Origin: Pinguiococcus pyrenoidosus | Taxonomy: Eukaryota; Sar; Pinguiophyceae; Pinguiochrysidales; Pinguiochrysidaceae | Direction of reading: 5' to 3' | Assembly: GCA_019677205.1 (NCBI GenBank) | Contig: JAAMXY010000608.1 | Span: 1-63,354 of the forward strand | DNA: 63,354 nt | Shown here: positions 31,051-41,747 of the stretch, one piece after another | Position numbering within the stretch: position 1 is the stretch's first letter | Layout of the letters: every line of letters starts with the position of its first letter | Translations under genes and position numbers: made by a program | The notes under the pieces: generated by a model | Databases searched by the model: none | What the model saw: the letters and a program-made list of their open reading frames with translations, nothing else | Told to the model about the DNA's origin: nothing

Positions 31051-32349
31051 CTAGAGCTGATCACGAACGCCAGTGCCAACTTCAACCTCCTCCGCCAGGC
31101 GCTCTCTTGTCCAATCTGGAACGTCCAACTGCAGGAAGTGCTCCAGGGCGCTTTCAACCACCGCCGGTGCTGTGTCCGAGTCTAGATGGAGGTGATGCCC
31201 TCCAGGTAGGAGCACGAGGTCGTGTTGGGGCACCGCGCCAGCGCGTCTCTCGATGAACTCGGGCTCCTTCGGCCATCCTACGAGCCAGCAGAAGCATCAG
31301 CAGCAGCAGCAGCAGCAGCAGCAGCACTCAAGTGTTGGCCCTCTCCGCCAACAAACCTTGCCCAAGCGCCGGATCGGCAATGATTGTACGAACGGGGCAG
31401 GCAATCATCTTCAGGGTCTCGAGCACCTGCTCCTCGGTGAAATACGACGGACTGGAGCCGAGGACGCGGGAATCGTGGCGGAAGACCCATCCCTTGAATG
31501 GAGCATCGGTGGGTCCATTGCGACGCGGGAAGCTGAGGCCGCTCCTAGCACAGCACCTCTTCCTTCTGCACTGCCGCCCTCCGGACGAGCTTGGCCGCAG
31601 CGTCTGGCGTGAGCTTTTGCGTCCCCGGGAGCTGCTCCACCGTTCGCAAGCGCTGCGCCACGCAGGCCTCGAACGACTCGTAGACTCTCCCGCCGCCAGC
31701 TTTCGCTCGCGTGACCAACTTGAGACGGCTTTGCATGCCAGAGCGAAGGGACGCCGCGGACTTGGCCGGATTTTTCGAAAGGGGCCCCAGCATGTCAATG
31801 CAGACCACTCCCGCGATTCTCTCTGGATTCGTCGTCCGCCAAAGGACCGGAGGATTAGCACAGCTGTTCGCACTTGCCAGGTAGGCCGAAGCGCCGCCGT
31901 CCGTTTTACCAGGTACAGCAGCGGCGATCATGGCTGCCGCGGCGGCCCCCATGGAGTGTGCGAGGAGCCCATACTTCTGCCAACCGAGGCTCCTGGCCAC
32001 CTGCCAAGCGCCAGCTTGAGCTGTGAAGCCAAAGGCCGGCCTGCGCTGTGCTTCGTCTCCTGTGCAAACCCACCTCCGTCGCGTAGAAGGGCAAGTCCGC
32101 GATGGAGTACTCCGCATCCAAGGAGCGATGGCTGCTCCGGCCGTGCCCAGGCCAGTCCATCGCCACGACCAGCAAGCCTTGCGCCGCGAGGACCGGGCCC
32201 ATCTCGTCGAAGCTATTGGCGTTGTCCAGCCATCCGTGCATGGCCAGCACTGGGCGGCCTTCGCGTCCGTAGGCCTTGGCCGCGATCTTCACGCCGTCGA
32301 TCAGGGTCACGCTGAACTCGCTGACGTCCACGGAGGTGGACATGCTCAT
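31051..32349 (-). CDS. alpha/beta hydrolase, serine hydrolase-like (SERHL) family
   Basis: Five exons (32349-32070, 32020-31910, 31822-31557, 31492-31357, 31277-31051) join in phase into 339 aa. The second acceptor could instead be six bases downstream. The N-terminal [15 protein letters not shown] and [10 protein letters not shown] are hallmarks of SERHL/kraken hydrolases. The nucleophile elbow is [10 protein letters not shown] (Ser in His-Ser-Met-Gly), later regions are [13 protein letters not shown] and [10 protein letters not shown], and the catalytic His region is [11 protein letters not shown]. Substrate is unknown. Peroxisomal or cytosolic esterase roles are proposed for animal members. 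Intron 4 (31278-31356) contains a GCA/CAG run of about 10 units. I started at the first ATG in frame. Confidence 0.88.
31296..31327. repeat. CAG trinucleotide run in SERHL intron 4
   Basis: About ten CAG units (CTG on the transcribed strand's sense) lie inside the last intron of the hydrolase gene. Confidence 0.85.
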
Positions 32350-32910
32350 GGAGACGGGCTGCAAACGCCAGCATCTGCGGAGACGGGTGCTGGGATCACT
32401 TGGAATCGGCGCCTCAGGGCTCTTATGCGTCGCACCTGTGGGCGCAGCAATGCGCCAGCGTCAAGAGAGGCTGGACCCGATGCAGCATGCCCGCTCTCTC
32501 GGCATTGGCGCTGCTAAAGATGCCGCTGTGGCCTGCGGAACCTGCGAGAGAGGTCCGGATGCGTCTTCGGCGAGATGGGATTGGCTTGAGAACTGATTTT
32601 AAAATAATCTAATATTTTATCGAGGTATCAATCAGCATCATCGAAATGAGGCAGTTTGGAAGTCGATTGCTGATTAGTCTCTGTCGTCGATCGTCTCTCT
32701 GAGCTCTCTTGAGCTCTCTGAGCTTGGAAGCGACGTTGCAAAGGATCGACTCTCGCCAGACGCGCTGCCGGTCACTCTTCCTGCTAGCGCTACTCGCGGC
32801 TGGACAAAAGTGCAGAGCAGAGACCTTTCCACAAGGAATGATGCTGGAACTTTGTTCTTCCCGGCCTCTCCATCGGCGCTCCCACGCAGCACCGCATCAG
32901 AAGCAGGAAT
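32350..32910. promoter_or_regulatory. spacer upstream of SERHL gene, with AT-rich island
   Basis: AT-rich DNA at about 32593-32640 (GATTTTAAAATAATCTAATATTTTATCG) stands out. The stretch also holds the 3' flank of the reductase gene. No coding sequence is seen. Confidence 0.45.
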
Positions 32911-33675
32911 CTAGAAGATGAAGGGCACAATGTGCTTCCGCTCCGCCGGATAGTCGGAGAACTTCTTGTTGTACCAAGCGGTCGTCGACTTTGCACGCCC
33001 AGCGAGGTACCCGCAAAACGTAAGGAACGTCGTGATGGCCAGCGGGTGCAAGCTGACCGCAGCCACGCCGAGCCACGCCACCAGCTCGCAGAAGTAGTGC
33101 GGTACCGTGACGTAGTCAAAGAGGCCGCCCTTGGGAATGATGTACTTGCCAGGCGCCTCCTTTCGCAGAGAAACCAGCAGACTGTGGTGATAGTAATTGC
33201 CAAGCTCGCCCAAGACGAAGAGGACTAGGCCCAGCGGCAGAGCCCACGCCAGCTGGTCATACTGGCCGGCGTCCACGCTCCTCTGCGACCAGACCAGGAT
33301 GTGGCTCACGATGGCGTAGTAGATCCCAATGAGCCTCCCCTGCGTCAGATCAGCCGTGCCCGAGAACTGGTGCAGGAAACGGACCTCCAGAAGCCGTTTG
33401 CCGAAGTGCACCAGCAGCAGGCTGGGGATGATGAGGCTTTGCTCTGGCAGGTCCGGGGTGAGAGCCGCATTCGCCGTGGCGAGCGACGCATACGCCAGAG
33501 GCGTCGAGTAGATCCAAGTCATCACTTCCTTGGACGGGGCTTCCAGCTGAAGCTTGGCCTCCTTGGCGAACTTCGAGTACGCCGCGTTCTGCCCGCTGCC
33601 CTCTCGCTGGAAGTTTGCACCCGTCATCGCCAGCTGCAACACGGCCAGGCCGCCCTGCAACAAAGTCGTCGGCAT
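32911..33675 (-). CDS. 3-oxo-5-alpha-steroid 4-dehydrogenase-like membrane reductase
   Basis: An uninterrupted frame encodes 254 aa from the ATG at 33675 (upstream in frame there is only a GTG). The C-terminal half carries the family pattern: LGNYYHHSLLVSLRK, then YIIPKGGLFDYVTVPHYFCELVAWLG, and the terminal AWYNKKFSDYPAERKHIVPFIF. These are the NADPH-binding and catalytic features of steroid 5-alpha-reductase, polyprenol reductase and trans-2-enoyl-CoA reductase. Six to seven hydrophobic segments fit an ER membrane enzyme. The closest general match is the SRD5A1/DET2 type, but sterol, polyprenol or very-long-chain enoyl substrate cannot be told apart here. A short 5' exon is possible. Confidence 0.88.
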   Translation of the reverse strand: MPTTLLQGGLAVLQLAMTGANFQREGSGQNAAYSKFAKEAKLQLEAPSKEVMTWIYSTPLAYASLATANAALTPDLPEQSLIIPSLLLVHFGKRLLEVRFLHQFSGTADLTQGRLIGIYYAIVSHILVWSQRSVDAGQYDQLAWALPLGLVLFVLGELGNYYHHSLLVSLRKEAPGKYIIPKGGLFDYVTVPHYFCELVAWLGVAAVSLHPLAITTFLTFCGYLAGRAKSTTAWYNKKFSDYPAERKHIVPFIF

Positions 33676-34765
33676 CGTGCGAGGAGGAGCCTGCAGCGTC
33701 GGCACTGGTGCACCGCCCGACGGACTGTCGCCTGGCGAAGGAAGTCTTCCACGTCACGAGACTTCGGATCCCGTTTGCAGCGTATTTGGTCCATGTTATG
33801 CCGTGATAAGGATCGAAGAGCGAAATCGCCATGGCATTGGTCACAAGTTGAGAGGAAATCCTCTTGTGAAGCCATACCTTGAAACCGGGTTTGAACACAG
33901 ATTATTTTCATATCACAAGGCTTTGGAGTGATGGCTCTAGACATTTGCGTACTTCCTGAACTTGTACCCAATCTTTCGCCTGCGATTCCTGTGCGTCTCC
34001 TCGGGAATGGACTGCTTCTTATCACCGTTTCACAAAGCAGAGCCAAGGGGGAAGCGTGCTCTCTTTTCCCGGGCAGCTCCGGCCGAGGTGGCCAATCTCT
34101 CACCTCACGTTATGTCGGCAATTCCTGGTCGCTCGTTAGAAAGCCAATGGTGTAGAGCAGAGGATTTGAGCGCGGGCGTCAAGTCGCATCTCGGAGTCTC
34201 GGAATCTCAAAATCTCAAAATCTTCAGCGCAGACACCCTCCTCCCCGCCTCGAACTCTCCTTGTCCTCCAATCGAATGGGGAAGGAAGCCTTTCCCGGGA
34301 TAGTCAAGGCACCGCTGGTCTCGCTTTTTCTCTCTTTTCGGATCTTTCCGGGAACTGCCGCAGAAGCGGCTTTTCTTGGCTTCTCTCCCCTCGGCATCGC
34401 CGCCGCCTCACTTCCCTTCCTACTCTCTCCCAGATATCGCAGTGGTATCTCGGCATTTCTTGCTCGTCGGAGTACTTCGCGCGAGGCCGCGGGACCTTGT
34501 ACCGAAGAAGACGGGATGAGCTTGCATGACACCACTGCCGAGGCGAAAGCTGAGAAGGTGCCGCTTTCTGACCATGCATGCGCCATGGTTTCCAACCAGT
34601 GCTGATCCTCACGTGTCGTCTCGCAGCCGTCGGCAACGCAAGCACAGCCTCCGAGCCACGGGAAGAAGGTAGGAAAGCGTCTGGTCAAGTCCAACCTCGA
34701 AGCATGGATGCAGCTTTGTCTCCTTGCCTCTAACAGCGTGTTGGTGTTCTGGAAAACGTTTCTAG
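33676..34765. other. 1.1-kb spacer, probably holding 5' exon(s) of the lipase gene
   Basis: It contains the promoter regions of two divergent genes. A probable first exon of the lipase lies somewhere before 34766; a stretch ending at the donor after 34672 (GGGAAGAAG/GTAGGAAAG) is one candidate. Nothing else is recognised. Confidence 0.35.
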
Positions 34766-36869
34766 GTCTGCCTTCTCGTCGTTCTCCTCTTCTGTGCAGT
34801 CTTGGCGAACTTCGGCTTCACGATCCTCGCCATCAAGATCACACAGCAGCTGGTCGTGGACGATGTACGTTGTAGACTCCCGCATCCCAGCGCCGTTGCC
34901 ATCCAGTTCCTTGCTCTGAAGCCCCTCGGCACTCTAGGACTCTGGGAATGCCGAGACCAGCGATGGAGACCCCGTGAGAACTCTATCGGTGGAGTCCTAC
35001 GTGGAGCTTTACGACATCCCGCTTCTCACCATCAATGCGCTCTCGTCCATCGACGCCGTAGCGCTGCGCACGCCAACCGGTGCCGAGGTCGCGTTCAAGA
35101 TCGGCAAGGTCGAGAAGTCTCGCTCGTCCGCGACGGCCACGCTCTTCAGCACGGACGAGAGCACCCAGCTCGACATCAACACCATCACTCGGACTGCTGT
35201 GCTCACGCAAGACGGCGAGTTCTCTATCCTCTCGGAGGACAGCAGCTCTCGCCGCTTGCGCAACGAGCAGGTCGGCCATGGCGGTCCTCGGCTCCACAGC
35301 GCGGACGACCTCGAGGCCCATCGCTTCAGCTATGAAGTGGCATCGGATGGAAGCGTCCAGCGACGCAGACTCAGCGACGAAGATGGACTTTTGGCCGACT
35401 TCGCCCGGATTCTCATGGACGAGGACGACGCCGACGATGCCTTCCAAAGCATCGACGAGGCGGTCTACCTGAGCGGGCAGTACTACGGCATGGGGACCGG
35501 GCAACTGGAGCTAACCGAGGAGATGCTCCAGAGCTTCGGCGTCGACACGGACCTCGTCGACATTGGCAGCACTTCCTTCGATATCTTCTTCTGGCAGCAA
35601 GCGAACGGGAATCTGCTGCTTCGCATCGCGCGCGAAAACAGCGACACCAGCGTGATGCAGAACGTCCTCGTTGAGGCAACCGCCGACAGTACATTCGTTT
35701 ACGTGTACTTTGGCGCCAGCCTACAGCGGTGCGAACGGCGCTTTAGCTCCATTTTCAATACCAGCAGCAGCGTTCCTGAGAGTCCCGTTCTGGATCTTGC
35801 GAACGGGCAGCTCGGCGACATCACGTTTGATCCAAGCGCAGTCATGGAGGGCAGGCCTTGGAACGCTTCTAATGTTGAGCTCCCCGACCGTGGAGCATGC
35901 CGCGCCATCGACGTAGAGTTCGCGATGCACGTGACCTCCAACTCAACCTTTTCATACTCGACACGCCGGCTGGAGGGGGGCAAGACGAGCTTCAATGCCA
36001 AGCTGGCGTCGGCGCAGCACTTCCACGGGGACCAGGGCGCGCGCAACTACCGCAAGCTGATCACCGAGGATCCCAATCTAGAGCACTTGGAAGCGCAGCA
36101 CGAGCAGCAGGGCTTCCGACACAGCCTACGGGAGTATGCCGATCTCCTTGCCACTGCCGAGGAAATTCACGAGAAGCAGCGCCGTCGGCTCATTGACCAA
36201 AAGGCTGCAATCGACTTCCTCCAGACGGAGGAGGGCTACGTTTTCGTCGAGAACACGAGATTCCTTCTTCCGGCGGAATACCCCTGCACGGTCATCATTC
36301 TCGGCAGCAACGATTTCGACGATTGGTGGCAGAACATCGCGGGTACCTTCTCGGTCACGACCTTCCAGAGCATGATCACCGGTCAGAACATTGACGTGCA
36401 GGGAGGCTTCTTCGAGCACGCCAATACGATCTTTGAGTACCTGGTGGACAATGGCTCCCTGGACGGCTGCAGCATGCCGGAGTTCGCCGGGCACAGTCTC
36501 GGAGGCGCAGCGGCGGAGGTCCTGTCCCACATGTTCGGTGGCAAAGCCATGTCGTTCGGTGCACCGGCAGTGTACTACTCGCCGTCGGCGATCCCACCCT
36601 GTCCCAGCTACCGCGCTCGCTATCTGCATGGTGACGATCCCGTGCCGACGACGCCGCCCAACTTCGAGCACAACCTGCTCGCCGTGCGGTACGAAGACGA
36701 TCTCTTCGGCTACTGGGGCTGGGTGAGCTGCGAGTGGTGGAGCTGCTACCGCTACACGGACGTCCCTGGCGTGGAAAACACCGACTGCCGCGACTGGGGC
36801 TTCGGTATCAATGTGCAGAATCACTTCACCGATCGATACAAGGAGTGGATTGACGCGTACACCCGCTAG
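34766..36869 (+). CDS. secreted class-3 lipase (5' end unresolved)
   Basis: Exon 34766-34864 begins after a TTTCTAG acceptor and encodes VCLLVVLLFCAVLA, the core of a signal peptide. It splices in phase (74-nt intron) to 34938-36869, 644 codons including stop. The C-terminal ~220 residues are a fungal-type lipase/esterase domain: a strand with TVIILGSNDFDDW (class-3 lipase oxyanion side), the nucleophile motif GHSLGGAA, the acid in YLHGDDPVP and the His in VQNHFTDRY, all of the Ser-Asp-His triad. The ~400-residue N-terminal part is unusual, acidic and rich in beta-type sequence, and I do not recognise it. The initiator codon must lie in an upstream exon. It probably hydrolyses extracellular or vacuolar lipids. 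Confidence 0.85.
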
Positions 36870-37428
36870 GCTCTTCTGCCCACTGTGTGTCGGAAGCGCG
36901 AGCAGAGTTGTTACTGTGCTTCCCTGAAGGAGGCCTGTGTACAACGAGAGAGGCGAAGCGAAGCAATTTTCCTTTTTGGGACGCTGCTGGCCACTCATCT
37001 CAGGAGGCGGACACTCCGCCGGCGGGGACTGCTGAAAGAGCAGCAGCTGCTTCGAGGGATCCGCTGCGTTTCCTGAGACAGGCCGCAAGCCCCCACCGGA
37101 AGATACCCTGCATCCAGCACCATGCAAAGACCCTAGTCACGCCATCATCAGCCACGCCACCTCCCTTGTGCGCCGTCTGCGGCGCTCTTCACATAGCGGC
37201 GGAGTCCCGCGTCCACGCTCGGGACAGACGGACTGAGCCGGCCCCAAACCGGGACAGACGGAATCCTCGACTCGCTGAAGAGATGGAAACAAGAACCGTT
37301 TTCTCGTTGGCGTCGCAGCCATTGAACTTACGTATGCGGCTTACCATTGCGTCTTTTGCCACTGGCTGCGCCGGAATTTGTCCTCTCCCGCGGCTTCTTT
37401 TCGCACGGGATCCTGTGGAGGTGTGAGA
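36870..37428. other. intergenic spacer, nothing recognised
   Basis: These 559 bp lie between the lipase stop and the HAT/TPR start. A GAGGCGAAGCGAAGC stretch and CGGGACAGACGGA duplicated at about 37220-37262 are the only structures noticed. Confidence 0.45.
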
Positions 37429-40209
37429 ATGGGGGTGTCCCATCTCCTGGTGTGTGCACTTGTGCTTGCGGGCGCGGCGTGCTTCCGCCCCCCTCGGGCT
37501 CCTAGATCCGACCAAAGGCTTCTCGTCGCCCGCGACCTGCCGGTTGACGCCGATGCGCAGCGTGCGGGGCTCTTCCAGAAGAGATCGGGCGAGGAGAGGC
37601 GGGGCAGGAGGCGGGGCCGGCTGGGGCAGCAGGAGGTCATCGATATGTTCCACCAGGCCAAGTCGCTGCTGAAGAAAGGGGAGAAGGAGCAAGGCCAGGA
37701 GCTGCTCTACAAGTGCCTCAAGCTCGACGCAAGCGACGGCCACAGCTGGATGATGCTGGCGAAGATCGAGATCGAGACGGGCAACCGCACCGGGGCCCGG
37801 AATGTGTTCACCGAGGCCGTGAAGCACGTCGAGAACGTGCACCTGCTGCAGGCTTGGGCAGTCATGGAGCGCGACGAAGGTCACGTGGACGAGGCGAGGG
37901 ACCTGTTCGCTCGCGCAGCTGCGCTCGACCCGGGAAACAGCTACGTGGCACACGCGTGGGGCGCCATGGAGGAGAGGCAGGGAGATATACGACGTGCCAA
38001 GCAGATTTATGAATCCGCGCTGCATACCAGCCCCACGCCGACCGTCATCACGTCGTTTTCGCTGCTGATGGCCTTTCACGAGAACAACCCGGAGGATGCG
38101 CTGCGCTTGCTCCGCGAGAAGGCCATGGATCCGTTCTTTCGGGATCGCTCGGATGAGCTCTACTTGGCCATGGCGCACATCTACGAGAACCGGCTCTTGA
38201 AGCCGGACATGGCCTCGCTGGTCTTCGAGGAGGCGCTCCGACGCAACCCCGATGGCGCGCACCTGCGGATCCACGCGGCCCAGCTGGAGATGCGCCAGGG
38301 GAACCCGGAACGTGCTGAAGAGCTTCTCCACGAGGCGCGGAACACAGAAAGCAGCGCGCCGTATCTGTACAACACGCTGGCAGCCTTCCAAGCGCGGGAC
38401 GGCCGCATCGAAGAGGCTCAGGCCATGATCCGAGAGGGCATTGAACGATTTCCCTTCGATGGCGCTCTGCTTCAGACGGCTGGGACGCTTGCCCACCGCG
38501 CCGGGGACTTGCAGCGGGCGAGGGAGCTGTTCCAGGAGGCGCTCAAGTTTCGCAAGCACGGAAGCTGCTACGTAGCCTGGGCCGTGGTCGAGGAGGCTTG
38601 GATTCGACGGAAAGCCGTTGAGAAGGCCGGCAGGAAGAAGAATACAGCCGGCTACGACAAGAAGCTGAACGAGGCGCTCAACGAGGATCTCGGCTTTGCG
38701 GACATAGAAGATGACCTCATTCCCCAGATTCGTGCCGCCGAGAGCCCAGGATCGGAAGGGGTGGCGGCCGTGTCAGCTGCTGCCTCTCGGGCGACAATGC
38801 CCGAGACGATGGATGACGATCTGTCCGCCCTCATCGCCGCCGTGAACTCAGAAGCGGTTGACGCGCCCGAGGTTGCTCTGTTCAGCGCACCGAAGAAGCG
38901 CACGCTCGACGACGTCTACCAAGCACCCATAGAATTCGACAAGGACTGGGCAGCCACCGCCCTCGAGCCGGTGAGACGGCTCTTCCAGGAAGGGATCAAC
39001 CACGACCCGAACCATGGGGCGTTGTACAACGCCTACGCGGTCATGGAGGCGCGGTACGGGAACATCACCGGCGCGAGGGCCATCTACTCGGCCGGCCTCG
39101 CTGCGGGCGTGAAGAGGCGCGTGGTGTCCCTGTATCACGGAGCTGGGAATCTGGAGGCTGCCAACGGGAATGTGGAGGCTGCGCGTCGACTCTGGAAAGC
39201 CGGGATCGCCGTGGGCCTGCGGATCTCCCTCGCGATGGAAACCACCCATTTCTGCTATCACTCGCTTGGCATGAGCTACCTCAGTCCGCAGCAGCGGCAG
39301 CAACCAGGAAGCCCCACGGCCGGCATTCTTGCGCCGAATGCGACGGCAGCGTCGCTGATTTTCGCTGAGGGCTTGAGCAGGTATCCTGCCAGCAGTGTCC
39401 TGCTTCTCGGAGCAGCGTTGACCGAGGTGAAGCGCGGCGACATCGCCCACGCCAGGGACTTCTTTCGAAAGAGCGCTGCGGCGGACCGCCGGCATGCCCA
39501 GGCGTGGCAGGCTTGGGCAGTGACGGAGACTCGCGAGCGCAACTACGAGGCGGCGGCGACGCTGTTTGAGTGCGGCATCGAGAACTGCCCGAGTCACGGA
39601 GCGTTGTACCAGGCTTACGGCATGCTGCAGCTGTACCGCGGAGACGTCAAGGCCGCCCGCAAGCTCTTCGCCACGGGCATCTCGCGCGACCCGTCCCATG
39701 TTCCGCTGTATCAGGGTTGGGCGTGCCTTGAGCTCCGGAGCAAGCAGCACAAGCGGGCTCGCGAGCTGCTCTTGCACGCGCTTGCGCAGGATCGAAAGCA
39801 CGCGCCGTGCTGGGCTGCCCTCGGGGAGCTGGAGCGCCAGGCGGGCCGTCCGAATGATGCTCGTGAGACCTTCCGCAGAGGCATGTCAGAGTGCCCCAAG
39901 TCCGCCCAGCTGTACCGTGGAGCAGCCCGCCTTGAAGCAGAGCAGCTGAACTTCGGCCGTGCGAGGCGCCTGTTTGAGGAGGGACTGAAGCGGTCTCCCT
40001 ACGACGCGCCGCTGGTGTCGGCTTTCGCCGAGTTCGAGGCTTCGCTGGGCAACATCGAGGCTCTGGCCAGTCTTCACCACCGAGCTCTGGAGATCCAGGA
40101 GATCTTCAATGCAGATAGGAAGAAGGAGGAGCCTGCGGGAAAGGACAAGACAGACGTAGGCCGCGTTCTGCACGAATTTGGGGATAGTTGGAATCCCTTG
40201 TCAGCATAA
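37429..40209 (+). CDS. plastid HAT/TPR-repeat RNA-processing-type protein (HCF107/Mbb1-like)
   Basis: A single exon encodes 926 aa. The start MGVSHLLVCALVLAGAACFRPPRAPR is a signal peptide with Phe at the probable cleavage site and a basic transit-like stretch, the bipartite code for complex plastids. The rest is at least sixteen 34-residue half-a-TPR units (patterns such as QAWAVMERDEGHVDEARDLF and QAYGMLQLYRGDVKAARKLF) with the W/A-rich consensus of HAT repeats. An acidic insert splits the array at residues ~400-500. In plants and green algae such proteins (HCF107, Mbb1) bind psbH/psbB messenger 5' ends and protect or activate them. By homology this one would act on a plastid transcript. 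The target cannot be read from sequence. Confidence 0.85.
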   Translation: MGVSHLLVCALVLAGAACFRPPRAPRSDQRLLVARDLPVDADAQRAGLFQKRSGEERRGRRRGRLGQQEVIDMFHQAKSLLKKGEKEQGQELLYKCLKLDASDGHSWMMLAKIEIETGNRTGARNVFTEAVKHVENVHLLQAWAVMERDEGHVDEARDLFARAAALDPGNSYVAHAWGAMEERQGDIRRAKQIYESALHTSPTPTVITSFSLLMAFHENNPEDALRLLREKAMDPFFRDRSDELYLAMAHIYENRLLKPDMASLVFEEALRRNPDGAHLRIHAAQLEMRQGNPERAEELLHEARNTESSAPYLYNTLAAFQARDGRIEEAQAMIREGIERFPFDGALLQTAGTLAHRAGDLQRARELFQEALKFRKHGSCYVAWAVVEEAWIRRKAVEKAGRKKNTAGYDKKLNEALNEDLGFADIEDDLIPQIRAAESPGSEGVAAVSAAASRATMPETMDDDLSALIAAVNSEAVDAPEVALFSAPKKRTLDDVYQAPIEFDKDWAATALEPVRRLFQEGINHDPNHGALYNAYAVMEARYGNITGARAIYSAGLAAGVKRRVVSLYHGAGNLEAANGNVEAARRLWKAGIAVGLRISLAMETTHFCYHSLGMSYLSPQQRQQPGSPTAGILAPNATAASLIFAEGLSRYPASSVLLLGAALTEVKRGDIAHARDFFRKSAAADRRHAQAWQAWAVTETRERNYEAAATLFECGIENCPSHGALYQAYGMLQLYRGDVKAARKLFATGISRDPSHVPLYQGWACLELRSKQHKRARELLLHALAQDRKHAPCWAALGELERQAGRPNDARETFRRGMSECPKSAQLYRGAARLEAEQLNFGRARRLFEEGLKRSPYDAPLVSAFAEFEASLGNIEALASLHHRALEIQEIFNADRKKEEPAGKDKTDVGRVLHEFGDSWNPLSA

Positions 40210-40518
40210 ATGGCTTTTTGGCAAGTTTTGAATGCTTGATCCGGAGGGTGACGGATGCGGATTTTTGGCATTGGTCGTACAGCGTGGATGAGCGTTAAGT
40301 CACGATTTAGCTGTGTGGCGAAATTGAGGGGCCAAGACCCGCCCCGCGAGTTCAACAGGACAATTCTGTTTTGCTTTGCTTTGCTTTGTTCGTGCGTCAA
40401 ATCGTTCACTACTCTACCCCTGCGTCCACGGAGGAGATATCAACACCTGCTTCCTTGCATACAGATTCCAGGCCGTGCAACCGCAGAGACTCCTGGACAT
40501 TTCAAGGAGATTTCCATT
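40210..40518. other. convergent spacer, nothing recognised
   Basis: These 309 bp lie between convergent stop codons. A short TTTGCTTTGCTTTGCTTTG repeat occurs at about 40370-40388. Confidence 0.45.
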
Positions 40519-41001
40519 TCACATGGTGAAGCTCATGAGCTCGACTTCGAAGATGAGGGTCGCGTTCGGAGGAATCACAGGTGGGTAGCCGACGCTACCG
40601 TAGGCAAGCTCGGGGGGCACGGAGACCTTGGCACGCTGGCCTCGGCTCATCTGCAAGATCGCTCGATCCAGCCCCTCGATCACATTTCCCGAACCAAGCG
40701 TGAACTCGAATGCCCGGCCCCTCTTCCGAGACGAGTCAAACTCCGTCCCGTCACTCAGCTTGCCCTCGTAGTGAATGCGAACCGTCTGCCCAAGGGAAGC
40801 GGGCCTGTCAAACAGATGGAATCTACCCAACCCAGATCCGAGCAAATCGGTTGAGCTTACCTGACCCACCGTAGGAAAGTTCGTCGCGTTGCCAGGTTTG
40901 ATTGTGACCACCGAGACCTCTGGCGCGTCGATTCCGTCATCTGCGCCTTCGAACTCCTGGTCCTCGGCGCCTGACTGGCTCTCAGCCTGAGCTTCCGTCA
41001 T
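40519..41001 (-). CDS. FKBP-type peptidyl-prolyl isomerase
   Basis: Two exons (41001-40861, 40785-40519) give 135 aa. The FKBP fold is evident from VRIHYEGKLSDGTEFDSS, FTLGSGNVIEGLDRAI and VPPELAYGSVGYPPVIPP with terminal LIFEVELM. Active-site positions Tyr (IHYEG), Phe/Asp (FDSS), Val-Ile (NVIEG) and Tyr (AYGS) are kept, so it should be catalytically active and FK506-sensitive. The 75-nt intron is a multiple of three and open, and reading through would insert 25 residues between PTVGQ and TVRIHY. The N-terminal ~25 residues are acidic and Gln/Glu-rich. No targeting signal is seen, so a cytosolic or nuclear location is likely. Confidence 0.93.
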   Translation of the reverse strand: MTEAQAESQSGAEDQEFEGADDGIDAPEVSVVTIKPGNATNFPTVGQVSSTDLLGSGLGRFHLFDRPASLGQTVRIHYEGKLSDGTEFDSSRKRGRAFEFTLGSGNVIEGLDRAILQMSRGQRAKVSVPPELAYGSVGYPPVIPPNATLIFEVELMSFTM

Positions 41002-41291
41002 TTTGGGGACCTTCTTTGCCTTGTCCTCCCGACTCTTCACGCGCGAACTAAGGACTGCTTCTGCCTTCCAAGGCCCCCAAGATCAGGCAAACCTCCCACC
41101 CAGCCTCGATCGGAGCCTAGAGCAACGCGCTGCCTCGGTCTTTCGAATCCATGCGCATCGGGGCAGGGTTCTTTTGCCCAATGAAAGATGGTGGGCGCCG
41201 GCGCGAAGAGAAGATGAGACACGGTGATTAGTTGGTGATTGGCCTTGTGTGGAAGTTGCGACCACCACGATTCAGCCCTTTGCTGCGGGAC

Positions 41292-41319
41292 GCTGGTCAC
41301 TGGTCACTGGTCACTGGTC
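41292..41319. repeat. 7-bp tandem repeat CTGGTCA x4
   Basis: Four consecutive CTGGTCA units, the last with a final G, lie upstream of the NADPH oxidase gene. Confidence 0.85.
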
Positions 41320-41710
41320 GGCCGTCATCCTTTGGGGAGGCTTGCTCCTGGCTGGATCTCAGGGCTTCAGATCGTGTGATCATGCGAAACCCCCGCTGCC
41401 ATCCCGAGACGAGAAGGCGGTTATCATTGGCGCAGTCCAAGCTGCAGAATTCCGATGGAGGCTGCCGCTGCATAGCACAGGGCACGGACCAACGAGCAAG
41501 GCCCAAAGCCCGAAGTCCACAAGCAAGCCAGCACACAGCTCGTGTCCTTTTGCAGCATAGTGTCGATGCCCGACGTCGATGCAAATTCTGAAAAGCACCT
41601 GAAGCACTGTGATAGGGTGTAGCCAAGCCAAGAAGTGCCGGTTCTACCCAACCGCAGGAAGGAGGCGACCGTGTTGGGTTGCATTGTGGCCCAGAAACTG
41701 CTCTAAATAG

Positions 41711-41747
41711 CAACGATCCCGGCTTGCATGAGCCGGGATCATCGTTG
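41711..41747. other. inverted repeat (hairpin)
   Basis: GATCCCGGCT at 41715-41724 pairs perfectly with AGCCGGGATC at 41731-41740 around a 6-nt TGCATG loop. CAAC/GTTG extends the stem after a small bulge. Function is unknown. Confidence 0.8.
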
